Positions 18,901 through 25,311 of a DNA stretch of 64,000 bases are shown in pieces (within the stretch, counting starts at the first letter, position 1; every line of letters begins with the position of its first letter). Source of the DNA: Bacillus_AB infantis_B (GTDB lineage Bacteria > Bacillota > Bacilli > Bacillales > Cytobacillaceae); the NCBI RefSeq assembly GCF_008180445.1, contig NZ_VTER01000003.1, positions 496,001 through 560,000 on the forward strand, in the 5' to 3' direction. Under the pieces are notes generated by a model that searched no databases, was not told the DNA's origin, and worked only from the letters and a program-made list of their open reading frames with translations. The translations under genes and the position numbers were made by a program.

Positions 18901-21900
18901 ACCTGTATTGCCGACCAGGTCGATTGCAGTGATTTCAAAGGTATGTGAGCCCGGATCCAGCTGGGCAGAGCCAGTATCATATGGCAGGGTAACTTCCTTG
19001 CCATCAAGAGCGGCTGATACGGAGGTTACCCCGGACCATTCATCTTCTACATCCGCGTCCAGTGTAAAGCTGCCTTTATATTCCTTGCCATTTTCCACAG
19101 AAGCCGTGATAAGCGGTGCCGAATTGTCGACAATTACTTTTGAAGAAGCTGAACTATCCCCTTCAGTTGCTGTTATTGTATGCTCGCCCTCTCCGGCTTC
19201 AAGGGTATTCCACTTATAAGCTTTGGCAGCGAATTTTTCTTCCGGCACCTCGAAAGAGAAATCATATACAGGCTTGGCAGAGCCTGCGTCTCCGACAGTC
19301 AATTCCTTTTCCTTGTCACTGTATGCCGGGTCATATATGACAGTCCCGTCGCTTAGGACAAGTCTGGCATTTTTAATATAAAAGTCATCACGGTTTTCCT
19401 CTGATTCCTGATCAAAAGGAGACACCTTTGTGCCTGAGCGGACGGAAATGACAGCCGGTTCATTCAATGAAAGCTTGTCCGGTTCAATAGGAACAGTCAT
19501 TGTTACATATGAATTGATCGTATCGTCAAATATCTTTAAAACTTCATCACCCATCGTAACGCCATTTTGGAAAAATAAATTTGTCTTTTTAACATCAAAT
19601 GCAAAGTAGGCCTGTTTTTCCAGCGCTTTATAGGTTTCTGCTGCAACACTCTCTCCATCGATTTTGAGTTTGATATTTTCATAACTGCCCGAAGCAGAGG
19701 CTGCTTTAAGAATTGTCTCTTTTGTAACAATAGAGTCATTCTTAACATTCAGGCGCAGTCCTGTTTCTTCTTCTCCGCCTGTTATTTTAATCTCTGCCGG
19801 CTCTGACTCGATTGTATGGGTTCCATCTGAAACGAGCGTATAATACTCGACTTTATCTTTTCCAATCAGCTCCGGAGAGTAGATTTTGAAATGATAGAGG
19901 CCATCATCATAGCTTGGCTGCAGATCAGCCGATCTGTATGCCCCATTGCTGTCCGTTCTGTAGAAGAGGCGCATTGTTTTTACATCCTGGTCATCTGCGG
20001 CGGCAAACAGGAGCTGCAGATCTTCCTTCTCGTTTACTTCTGTGATACTGGAAAGATCCTCAATGGCCGGTGCTTTTGTGTCTTCCTTAAGCTCTGCCTT
20101 TGCTGCCGGGACCTGGGTCTTCATGACCGCACCAGGGGTTGCATTGTCTGCCCCCGCACTGATTTTGACCATATTGGTTGTTTTATCAGTAGGAAATGCA
20201 TAGAATATGCCCTTATTGGCAGCAGTATCCTTCTTATTCGGCTCATCATTATAGAAGGACGCTGCTATTTCCCGGCCGGTATTAGTCGCAATGATAATGC
20301 CCCTGTCCCCTGTATTGGCCATCCCATTGGAAACCATTTTAAAGAGATTCTTATTTTCTTCGAGATTGGAAAAGTAATTGCTGTTAAAGTCTTTTGCTGT
20401 TTTATCAGTATTTCCTGTGTTGATAATCCAGAAAACAACAGCTTCACCTGAAGGTATAATAATATCCTCTTTTTCCGGCCCCCAGATCAAGTCTGCTTCG
20501 GGCCCTTCCATCGGATAGCGGTAGCGGATTTTATAATCCTTAAAGTTAATAGGTTTATCTGTATTGTTATATACTTCAATAAATTCATAGCCATCAAGAG
20601 CATTCACATTGGTAGAATCAGGTACAACCTCAGTAATGAGCAGCGGCGGCACTTCATTCTTTGCGTATTGGGCCGGTGTGATATTTGCTAGAGCCTCACC
20701 GGTGCTGCTGGAGTTGATTCCGTCGGTTGCTTCTATTTTGTAGACAATCTGTTTTGACCGCAGATCCGCTTCAGGGATGACTGCTTCATAAACATTTTCA
20801 GCTTGCCCGCTTACAAGCATTTTGACCGTTTTCCATTCAGCTGCTTCTGCAGCCCGGTAAGAGAGGGAAACAGCCTGCACTTCTGTGTTATCTGTAACGG
20901 TTGCTGAAATCACCGCATCCTGTCCGCCTTCAATTTCAGTCTGTACTTCATGGGTAATGACTGGAGCTTCACTGTCATCTGACAGCTTCACCGGTTCTGA
21001 AGGTACCTGTCCAGGCAGAACTGACCCTGGTGCTGCTTTTTCGCTGATTCCAGCCTTCACCATATCTCTGCCGGCTGCTGGAGTTTTATAAGTGATGCCG
21101 CTATTCTGGTATACATCAGTACTGCTGTTATTATAGGACGCTTGCGCAATCTCTGTGCCAAGATCATCGGCTATGATCAGCGTGCGTTCCGATCCGTTTG
21201 CCATCCCATCATTATGGATTTCAATGACCTGGCTGGCATCCAGGCTGGTGCCGTAATTCTCATTGAAGCTTTCCAGCCCGGTTTCATCATTGGCCCCATT
21301 TTTGATCCAGACCACGGCAGAACTCTGCGGCTCTACCATTTTATCTTCAGCAAGATCCCAATTTAGCTGGGTATTATTCGGGTATCGGTAAATGATTTGA
21401 TAATCTTTCAGGTTTATTGCCTGATCGGCATTATTATAGATTTCAATAAACTCGTACCCATCCTTGCCATTAACATCTGCAGTATCAGGAGTGATTTCCG
21501 TGATCATCAGCCTTGGCTTTGACTGGGGTTCCGTTTCTTGAACAGTTTCTATCTTTGTTTGAACAGGCATTGATTTATCTGCCGGAAAGGCAGTTGTATT
21601 CATTCCATCTGCTGCCTCAATATAATAGGAAAGTGTACCGCCCAAATAGTCGGCAGCCGGTATTGCCGCTGCATATGTATTGTCACCATTTTTAACAAGA
21701 GGGACAGACTTCCACTTCATGCTTGCATGGCTCTGATAATAAACCACGGCCGTCAGCAGCTCCTGGTCATCCTCTATAACTGCTTCAATCTGCAGATCCA
21801 TGCTGCCTTCCACCGTTTCGGCAGGAGTATGGGTGATGACTGGAGCCGTATTATTTTCTCCCTCTGGCACGGAAATTTGACCAGCACTAATTATTCCCGG

Positions 21901-22485
21901 TGAAGGTGCTCCTTTAATCTGAAATGGGAGCATTTCTGCTGATTCCGGCTGGCTTTTAAAATGCTTAGAGAGCCCTTCTCCTGTTTCATCCCTAACATAG
22001 CTGGCAAAAGAAACCTTGGCATTCTGGCCGTCGACAATTTTTATTCCCCTATTGCCAGTGTTGGCCATCCCTGTGAATCCGCTTCCTGTGAACTCAAGAA
22101 TTGCTTCATCCGGCAGCTCAGCTTCATAATGGTCCCGGAAATCCTCTTTGGTTTTGGAACTTTTGTTATACCAGAGAACGACGGTTTCATTCGGCTTCAG
22201 TACATACTCTCCAAAAGATAAAGGCAAATCTCCGCCCTTCCCGTCTGTATATACATAGTAAAACTGAAAGTCTTTAAGGTTTATCTCCTGAGCTGTTGGA
22301 TTATGCAGCTCAAAATACTCATAATCCTCTGCCCCCTTAATGTCAGGAGCAATTTCCGTAATCAGCAGCCGATCAAGCTTCAGCGCTTCCTCTGCCTGAA
22401 CTGCCGACGAAAAAGGCGCCAGCATGCCGCCCGTAAGCATTGAACTCATCAGCAAATGACCAAATTTCGATCTCTTTTTCCCCAT
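15925..22485 (-). CDS. SLH-anchored multidomain metallophosphoesterase with lamin-tail domains
   Basis: A 2186-residue secreted protein. After a signal peptide there are three lamin-tail-like modules (about residues 38-180, 325-470, 615-770; each starts LxITExxPD and has a YEFIEIYNN-type strand), separated by Ig-like modules. A calcineurin-type metallophosphoesterase follows (about 1395-1650) with metal-binding motifs SDTQ, GDLVD, GNHD and GHYH, plus a calcium-loop-like DDDGDGTPD insertion. A Pro-rich linker leads to a beta-rich region and three C-terminal SLH domains (about 1985-2170). The enzyme would act outside the cell, on phosphoesters or nucleotides for example, while wall-bound. Substrate unknown. 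GGGGAGG precedes the start; it is flanked by terminators and appears to be transcribed alone. Confidence 0.9.
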   Translation of the reverse strand: MGKKRSKFGHLLMSSMLTGGMLAPFSSAVQAEEALKLDRLLITEIAPDIKGAEDYEYFELHNPTAQEINLKDFQFYYVYTDGKGGDLPLSFGEYVLKPNETVVLWYNKSSKTKEDFRDHYEAELPDEAILEFTGSGFTGMANTGNRGIKIVDGQNAKVSFASYVRDETGEGLSKHFKSQPESAEMLPFQIKGAPSPGIISAGQISVPEGENNTAPVITHTPAETVEGSMDLQIEAVIEDDQELLTAVVYYQSHASMKWKSVPLVKNGDNTYAAAIPAADYLGGTLSYYIEAADGMNTTAFPADKSMPVQTKIETVQETEPQSKPRLMITEITPDTADVNGKDGYEFIEIYNNADQAINLKDYQIIYRYPNNTQLNWDLAEDKMVEPQSSAVVWIKNGANDETGLESFNENYGTSLDASQVIEIHNDGMANGSERTLIIADDLGTEIAQASYNNSSTDVYQNSGITYKTPAAGRDMVKAGISEKAAPGSVLPGQVPSEPVKLSDDSEAPVITHEVQTEIEGGQDAVISATVTDNTEVQAVSLSYRAAEAAEWKTVKMLVSGQAENVYEAVIPEADLRSKQIVYKIEATDGINSSSTGEALANITPAQYAKNEVPPLLITEVVPDSTNVNALDGYEFIEVYNNTDKPINFKDYKIRYRYPMEGPEADLIWGPEKEDIIIPSGEAVVFWIINTGNTDKTAKDFNSNYFSNLEENKNLFKMVSNGMANTGDRGIIIATNTGREIAASFYNDEPNKKDTAANKGIFYAFPTDKTTNMVKISAGADNATPGAVMKTQVPAAKAELKEDTKAPAIEDLSSITEVNEKEDLQLLFAAADDQDVKTMRLFYRTDSNGAYRSADLQPSYDDGLYHFKIYSPELIGKDKVEYYTLVSDGTHTIESEPAEIKITGGEEETGLRLNVKNDSIVTKETILKAASASGSYENIKLKIDGESVAAETYKALEKQAYFAFDVKKTNLFFQNGVTMGDEVLKIFDDTINSYVTMTVPIEPDKLSLNEPAVISVRSGTKVSPFDQESEENRDDFYIKNARLVLSDGTVIYDPAYSDKEKELTVGDAGSAKPVYDFSFEVPEEKFAAKAYKWNTLEAGEGEHTITATEGDSSASSKVIVDNSAPLITASVENGKEYKGSFTLDADVEDEWSGVTSVSAALDGKEVTLPYDTGSAQLDPGSHTFEITAIDLVGNTGKESVVFKTADEHPAKPKALSPEDGAKDVKTDAKLSVEVSDPTNDDLSVRFYKGFEYKPADAEVSVFSNSADREPPAEMIPAGETLLAAAEEDKMNDKDGEYVTTSSVEKFPYQRFEVKVDSEVDETDIIQIDWEGKSLLGRKVSMYVWNFNSEKWEVQQWKVADQDDFTLTASVQGKQYMKDQKIQVMVQDEISAETPFDYTMVWMSDTQYYSESYPHIYKKMVDWVDANKENLKIPYVFHTGDLVDVSTDPQQWAYADEYMNVLEDADIPYGVLAGNHDVDHKTNDYTQYSQYFGEERFADKPYYGGSYKDNRGHYDLISVNGNDYIMVYMGWGVEDADLEWLKDVLAQYPDRMAFLNFHEYLLVSGNRSPLGNKIFEEIVKPNKNVLAVLCGHYHDSETLVDEIDDDGDGTPDRKVYQMLADYQGGPEGGQGYMRLLHVNPSENKIYVKTYSPYLNDYNFYDADSYPGKDEFVIDLPLEPKEKVVSTDRLEVKVYTDSQIGETQTLSGKKAAETGWAGLEANKLYGWYVRVNDEFSGEALSDIWSFTTGNGTGGGDNGNQGPAQPSQPPAAPPAEQKPGEILLPSGAVQIERKQNEIVTAVQSSQVPGIVSMLNGEKKVIPIMLEKTAKGETAAASIPAVLFRDAAAKQKDAFIRIKNGEASITLPVSQIQTAELAEKMGTNVENLSIVISVNEAAEPAFKEMAEKNKLTLASKVMEFTAEAAAGEKKQALENFSSYLNYELAGSKEFNAKTASVIRFNSTGAISSVPALFKGRTAEFKSLAGTVFAVSEDKVSFPDVDRKSWPADYIETLASKHIIKGKADGTYAPLEEMTRAQFTVLLVRALGLPAVDYDNRFKDVKGTEWFNSEGELMAAVQTGIIQGKEDGNFAPNERVTRAQAAAMISRAMDIPFIGFNKNVLEESKKASDFKDAAQFAPWAKEGIEAVYQADIVSGREDGRFDPNGYTRRDHMAKILANFLIAAGLMDDTITK

Positions 22486-22585
22486 CCCTCAACAAACCTC
22501 CCCAAATTTCTCTCAATCCAATTGTAAAAATGGAACATGAAGGAATTGTTGGAAAATTGTAAAGATAGAGTAAAGTGGTTAAAGT

Positions 22586-22625
22586 GGTGACAGGCACCTC
22601 CCGATATTTGAAGATTTTTGTCGAA
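22586..22625. repeat. Dispersed GGTGACAGG repeat, CCTCCCGA type
   Basis: GGTGACAGGCACCTCCCGA, then a variant tail with an extra TTTGAAGA before TTTTTGTCGAA. It sits between the SLH-phosphoesterase start and the sinI terminator. Confidence 0.7.
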
Positions 22626-22664
22626 AAAAAAGAAACGCCATACCGGAAGGGTAGACGTTTCTTG
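22619..22664 (-). terminator. Terminator of the sinI-like gene
   Basis: AAGAAACG/CGTTTCTT stem, followed by a run of eight T on the minus strand, about 40 nt after the sinI-like stop. Its T run abuts the dispersed repeat. Confidence 0.75.
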
Positions 22665-22701
22665 GTTCTATGTATGTTCCTGTTGTTCTTAAGTAAAAAT
22701 T

Positions 22702-22851
22702 TCAATCAGTTTCTGTTATATTTTCCTGCCTGGTCCAAAAATCATGTTCTCCTCTAAAAAAGCTCTCTACTTCTCCCAAGGTCAAACCAACATTTCTTGC
22801 TTCCAGCAATAATTCGATCCACTCTTTTTCTACTTCATTACTCATACCCAT
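22702..22851 (-). CDS. sinI: SinI-like antirepressor (49 residues) under riboswitch control
   Basis: The protein carries the SinI signature (PF08671): VEKEWIELLLEARNVGL, then a second helix LGEVESFF. This parallels B. subtilis SinI, where EW(V/I)EL..EA and the following EEI..YL helix dock on SinR. SinI binds the SinR repressor and relieves repression of matrix and biofilm genes. The first ATG (22851) is chosen because AGGGGA lies 7 nt upstream; an in-frame ATG at 22845 is an alternative. No sinR lies in the window, whereas B. subtilis has sinI next to sinR. A c-di-GMP-I aptamer ends only about 17 nt before the ATG. The gene is too short for most ORF filters and is easily missed. Confidence 0.82.
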   Translation of the reverse strand: MGMSNEVEKEWIELLLEARNVGLTLGEVESFFRGEHDFWTRQENITETD

Positions 22852-22867
22852 AACCGTTTCCCCTATT

Positions 22868-22950
22868 GCGGCAGCCCAGCCGTCTTAACCATACATGGCC
22901 TTAGACCTGAGGCTTTGCGCCCTTATCTTTCAATAAGTTTGCATTTCACA
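22868..22950 (-). ncRNA. c-di-GMP-I (GEMM-I) riboswitch upstream of sinI-like gene
   Basis: On the minus strand: GCAAAC, P2 stem CTTATT/GATAAG with a GAAA tetraloop, GGGCGCAAAGCC (one change from the usual GGACGCAAAGCC), a P3 region containing GGTCTAAGG, and closing GGGCTGCC. The P1 pairing is shorter than in the copy at 23478. The RBS AGGGGA lies within a few bases of the aptamer end, which points to translational control. No terminator-like platform is visible between aptamer and gene. Confidence 0.85.
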
Positions 22951-23037
22951 GAAATGTAGTACAGGTATAAAGTACCCCGTAAAATGAAAAAATAACCATT
23001 TTTTTTACGACAGAAACCTACATAGATTTGTCGAATT

Positions 23038-23060
23038 CTTGAAGCTAATCTTCAAGAACT
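23038..23060. promoter_or_regulatory. Inverted repeat upstream of the sinI riboswitch, possible operator
   Basis: TTCTTGAAG and CTTCAAGAA arms separated by five bases, about 90 nt upstream of the aptamer. The minus strand reads GTTCTTG, one base off the SinR box GTTCTYT. An autoregulatory SinR site is a speculation; a simple hairpin is equally possible. Confidence 0.35.
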
Positions 23061-23112
23061 TCTATTATTCTCTTTTGATTTCCCAGTTGTATAAATGAAT
23101 GAACACAACAGC

Positions 23113-23148
23113 AAGAAAGCGAAGGAATTTTCCCTTCGCTTTTTTTTA
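23113..23148 (+). terminator. Hairpin with T run downstream of the 75-residue gene
   Basis: GCGAAGG/CCTTCGC stem followed by eight T on the plus strand. On the minus strand the tail is only TTTCTT, so it ends the 75-residue gene less efficiently and could allow read-through towards sinI. Confidence 0.6.
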
Positions 23149-23151
23149 ATG

Positions 23152-23379
23152 CTACACTACAGCAGCATGTTGCCCGCTATATGATGGCTGCTGATGCTCG
23201 AGCTTCCTGCCTGCTGCCTTAAGATTGGCCAGGCATTCTCTCCGCAGGCTGTCCGTGCAAATAAAATTATATTTTAGCTCCCGCTCCAATTGAGAAAAGC
23301 TGGCTGATAGATTCTTCCCGCTTTCAACAGCTTTTCTTAACTGCTCCTCAAAAAATTCTTCCGTACCAAAAAAATACAT
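23152..23379 (-). CDS. 75-residue protein of unknown function, riboswitch-controlled
   Basis: A soluble protein starting MYFFGTEEFF, with a predicted amphipathic helix, a central region containing two cysteines (FICTDS and RRECL) and a Gln/His-rich tail. GAAAGGAAAGGG upstream is the RBS. No family was recognised; it is not clearly a Spo0E or SinI homologue. The roughly 100-nt leader between aptamer and start contains CCTTTCAG, complementary to CTGAAAGG at the RBS, so the leader can fold to hide the RBS. It is transcribed towards the sinI-like gene, with a weak terminator between. Probably a c-di-GMP-responsive small effector. Confidence 0.65.
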   Translation of the reverse strand: MYFFGTEEFFEEQLRKAVESGKNLSASFSQLERELKYNFICTDSLRRECLANLKAAGRKLEHQQPSYSGQHAAVV

Positions 23380-23394
23380 GATTATGCACCCTTT

Positions 23395-23441
23395 CCTTTC
23401 AGTTACTATGCCAAAAGGTTCGGCCGATTAGCTCTGAAAGG
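23395..23441 (-). promoter_or_regulatory. Candidate RBS-sequestering hairpin of the 75-residue gene
   Basis: CCTTTCAG (23441-23434) and CTGAAAGG (23402-23395) are perfectly complementary on the transcript; the second strand overlaps the RBS. This is a plausible expression platform for the riboswitch at 23478. Confidence 0.5.
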
Positions 23442-23477
23442 ACTAAGTATTAAATCCAAAGCTATCCACTTTATCAC

Positions 23478-23556
23478 CCTGGCAGCCCGACTATCGTAGC
23501 TTACGCCTTAGATTCGCGGCTTTGCGTCCTTATTTTTCAATAAGTTTGCCTTTTTC
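23478..23556 (-). ncRNA. c-di-GMP-I (GEMM-I) riboswitch upstream of the 75-residue gene
   Basis: On the minus strand: AAGGCAAAC, P2 CTTATT/AATAAG with a GAAA loop, the canonical GACGCAAAGCC, GAATCTAAGG in P3, and closing CGGGCTGCC pairing with the 5' GGCA. All hallmarks of the class are present, and P1 is stronger than in the sinI-linked copy. The two copies share long identical blocks, suggesting a local duplication. Confidence 0.9.
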
Positions 23557-23571
23557 AATTTTCATACTATT

Positions 23572-23600
23572 ATCATATTACTTTTGTCCCCTTTTATCAA
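23572..23600 (-). promoter_or_regulatory. Promoter of the 23478 riboswitch transcript
   Basis: TTGATA and TATGAT hexamers on the minus strand with an exact 17-nt spacer, about 20 nt upstream of the aptamer. Sigma-A type. The remaining 23601-23724 stretch is the AT-rich leader of the divergent gene, with no clear promoter seen. Confidence 0.7.
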
Positions 23601-23724
23601 TTGCTGCTGCTAAATTTGTAGCTTTTTTATATCAAAAAAATGTTTATTTTTTCCTAATAACAGGGAGTTCCCTGCCGATAATAATGTAAATGGCTTTTGC
23701 CAGAATGAATTTTCGGAGGGCAAC

Positions 23725-25233
23725 ATGAAAACGACTAAACGAGGAATAAGCTATAAGTCGATTAAATCAGCCAATCCTGATGCAGAGACTCTTGTCCTCA
23801 CACATGGACTGGGTCTGGACAGCACTGTATGGAACCTTATTCTTCCTCAGTTAGCAGATTATCATATTCTACTATTTGACTTTAGGGGGCACGGATACAG
23901 CAGTGCTGCAGATGGATCTTTAACCTGGGATATACTGAATGAGGATTTTGAATCAGTACTGGACGAGGCAGGGTGCTCCTCTTTTCATCTTATCGGTCAG
24001 GGCTTGGGGGCTTATTTCGGCTCACAGTGGCAGGACCAGCATCCTGACAGCATCCTGTCGTTCATTGTCTTTTCCACGCCAGCCATCAATTTGGCCGATT
24101 GCATAAGAAAATCACCTTCAGAGAAAAACTTGCCGCTAATTGATAAAGAGGGGCTGGCAGATTTTTGGATCACACATCTTCTTTATAAATCGATCGGCCC
24201 CAATTCTTTTCTTATAAGAGATGCTTGCTCAAGGCTTGATTTGCCATCTTATTTTTTGGCAAGGGAGTTGATCTCCGGTTCTTCAATTATTCATTTTAAA
24301 CATATGGATATACCAGCCTTGTTTTTAGCCGGGGAATTTGATCACTTTTATCCGGCCTCCGTTGTCATGCTGAGCAGCGATTATATCAGAAAAAGCAGAA
24401 AATACATCATTCCTTCAGCATCCCATTTAATACAGCTGGATCAGCCTGAATTGACACTATCCAAATGCCGGGAGTTTCTGGCCGATCCGGCAGTAATGGC
24501 GGAAGTGAAGCCCGATTCGGGAAGCTCTTATACGCAAAAGCTGCTTCTCCAATTGGAGGCAGCTTTTGAGACGCCTCCTCCAAATGAAGATAAGATTGAA
24601 GTTTTTATGCTTGATGAGTTTAAAGTGACAGCAGGAAATACGATAATTGAAGGAAAATGGAATCAGCGCAAGGCGAAAGAAATTCTCGCTTACCTGTGCC
24701 TGCATGGACCAGTTTCCAGGAATATCATTGCGGAGGTCTTCTGGCCTTCCCTGCCTGTAGCCAATGCCCAGAACCAGCTGCGCGTCAGTTTGACGCACCT
24801 GCGTAAAATTTTTCAAAGCGGCGGGATTCCTGACCCCTTTACGATTGAAAACAACATCATCTCCATAAATAGAGCCATAGAAATCGACGCCCTGAAATTT
24901 TTCCACCTGTTGAATCAGGCGCTCGAAACAGAAAACTGGGCTGATATAAAGCTATTAAAATCAAAGGTATCAGGCAAAATTCCGCCGAAGCTTATGCCGC
25001 AGTTCAAAGCCAAATGGGCAGATGACTACAGGAGGGACTTAGAGCTCTCCATCATCAGACTGCTCAATCTAACTTATAAGAAGCATATGCACATGAGGGA
25101 AATTTCTGAAGCATTAAATGATATGCAGCTGCTCCTGAAGCTGGTTTCAGAGGATACAAAGCTATATAAGGAAATCAGCGATCTATACCAGAAAGTCAGT
25201 ATGGCTCCTATTGAAATCTGGGAACCTGCTTAA
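23725..25233 (+). CDS. Alpha/beta-hydrolase-fold pseudoenzyme fused to SARP/BTAD-type transcription regulator
   Basis: 502 residues, start after CGGAGGG. Residues 1-260 form an alpha/beta-hydrolase fold with the oxyanion motif THGLGLD (26-32) and FRGHGYSS (53-60). The nucleophile elbow reads GQGLG (91-95) instead of GxSxG, with Gly93 in place of serine, while the Asp (D206 in GEFDHFYP) and His (H234) of the triad remain. Residues about 291-390 form an OmpR/SARP-like winged helix (WNQRKAKEILAYL, then LRVSLTHLRKIF), and a helical tail follows. It probably acts as a cytoplasmic regulator whose dead hydrolase domain binds a ligand. The target is unknown; the divergent riboswitch-controlled gene is the nearest candidate. 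Gly93 is GGC, one base from AGC serine. Confidence 0.85.
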   Translation: MKTTKRGISYKSIKSANPDAETLVLTHGLGLDSTVWNLILPQLADYHILLFDFRGHGYSSAADGSLTWDILNEDFESVLDEAGCSSFHLIGQGLGAYFGSQWQDQHPDSILSFIVFSTPAINLADCIRKSPSEKNLPLIDKEGLADFWITHLLYKSIGPNSFLIRDACSRLDLPSYFLARELISGSSIIHFKHMDIPALFLAGEFDHFYPASVVMLSSDYIRKSRKYIIPSASHLIQLDQPELTLSKCREFLADPAVMAEVKPDSGSSYTQKLLLQLEAAFETPPPNEDKIEVFMLDEFKVTAGNTIIEGKWNQRKAKEILAYLCLHGPVSRNIIAEVFWPSLPVANAQNQLRVSLTHLRKIFQSGGIPDPFTIENNIISINRAIEIDALKFFHLLNQALETENWADIKLLKSKVSGKIPPKLMPQFKAKWADDYRRDLELSIIRLLNLTYKKHMHMREISEALNDMQLLLKLVSEDTKLYKEISDLYQKVSMAPIEIWEPA

Positions 25234-25261
25234 AACTCCAGAAGATTAGACTAAGCAATTA

Positions 25262-25311
25262 TAAAAAGAAAGGACAGCGGCAAATTAGATTGCCGCTGTC
25301 CTTTCTTTTTT
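25262..25311. terminator. Bidirectional terminator between convergent genes
   Basis: Long perfect stem AAAGAAAGGACAGCGGCAA (19 bp) with a six-base loop and T/A tails, serving both the plus-strand regulator and the minus-strand chemoreceptor. Confidence 0.95.
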
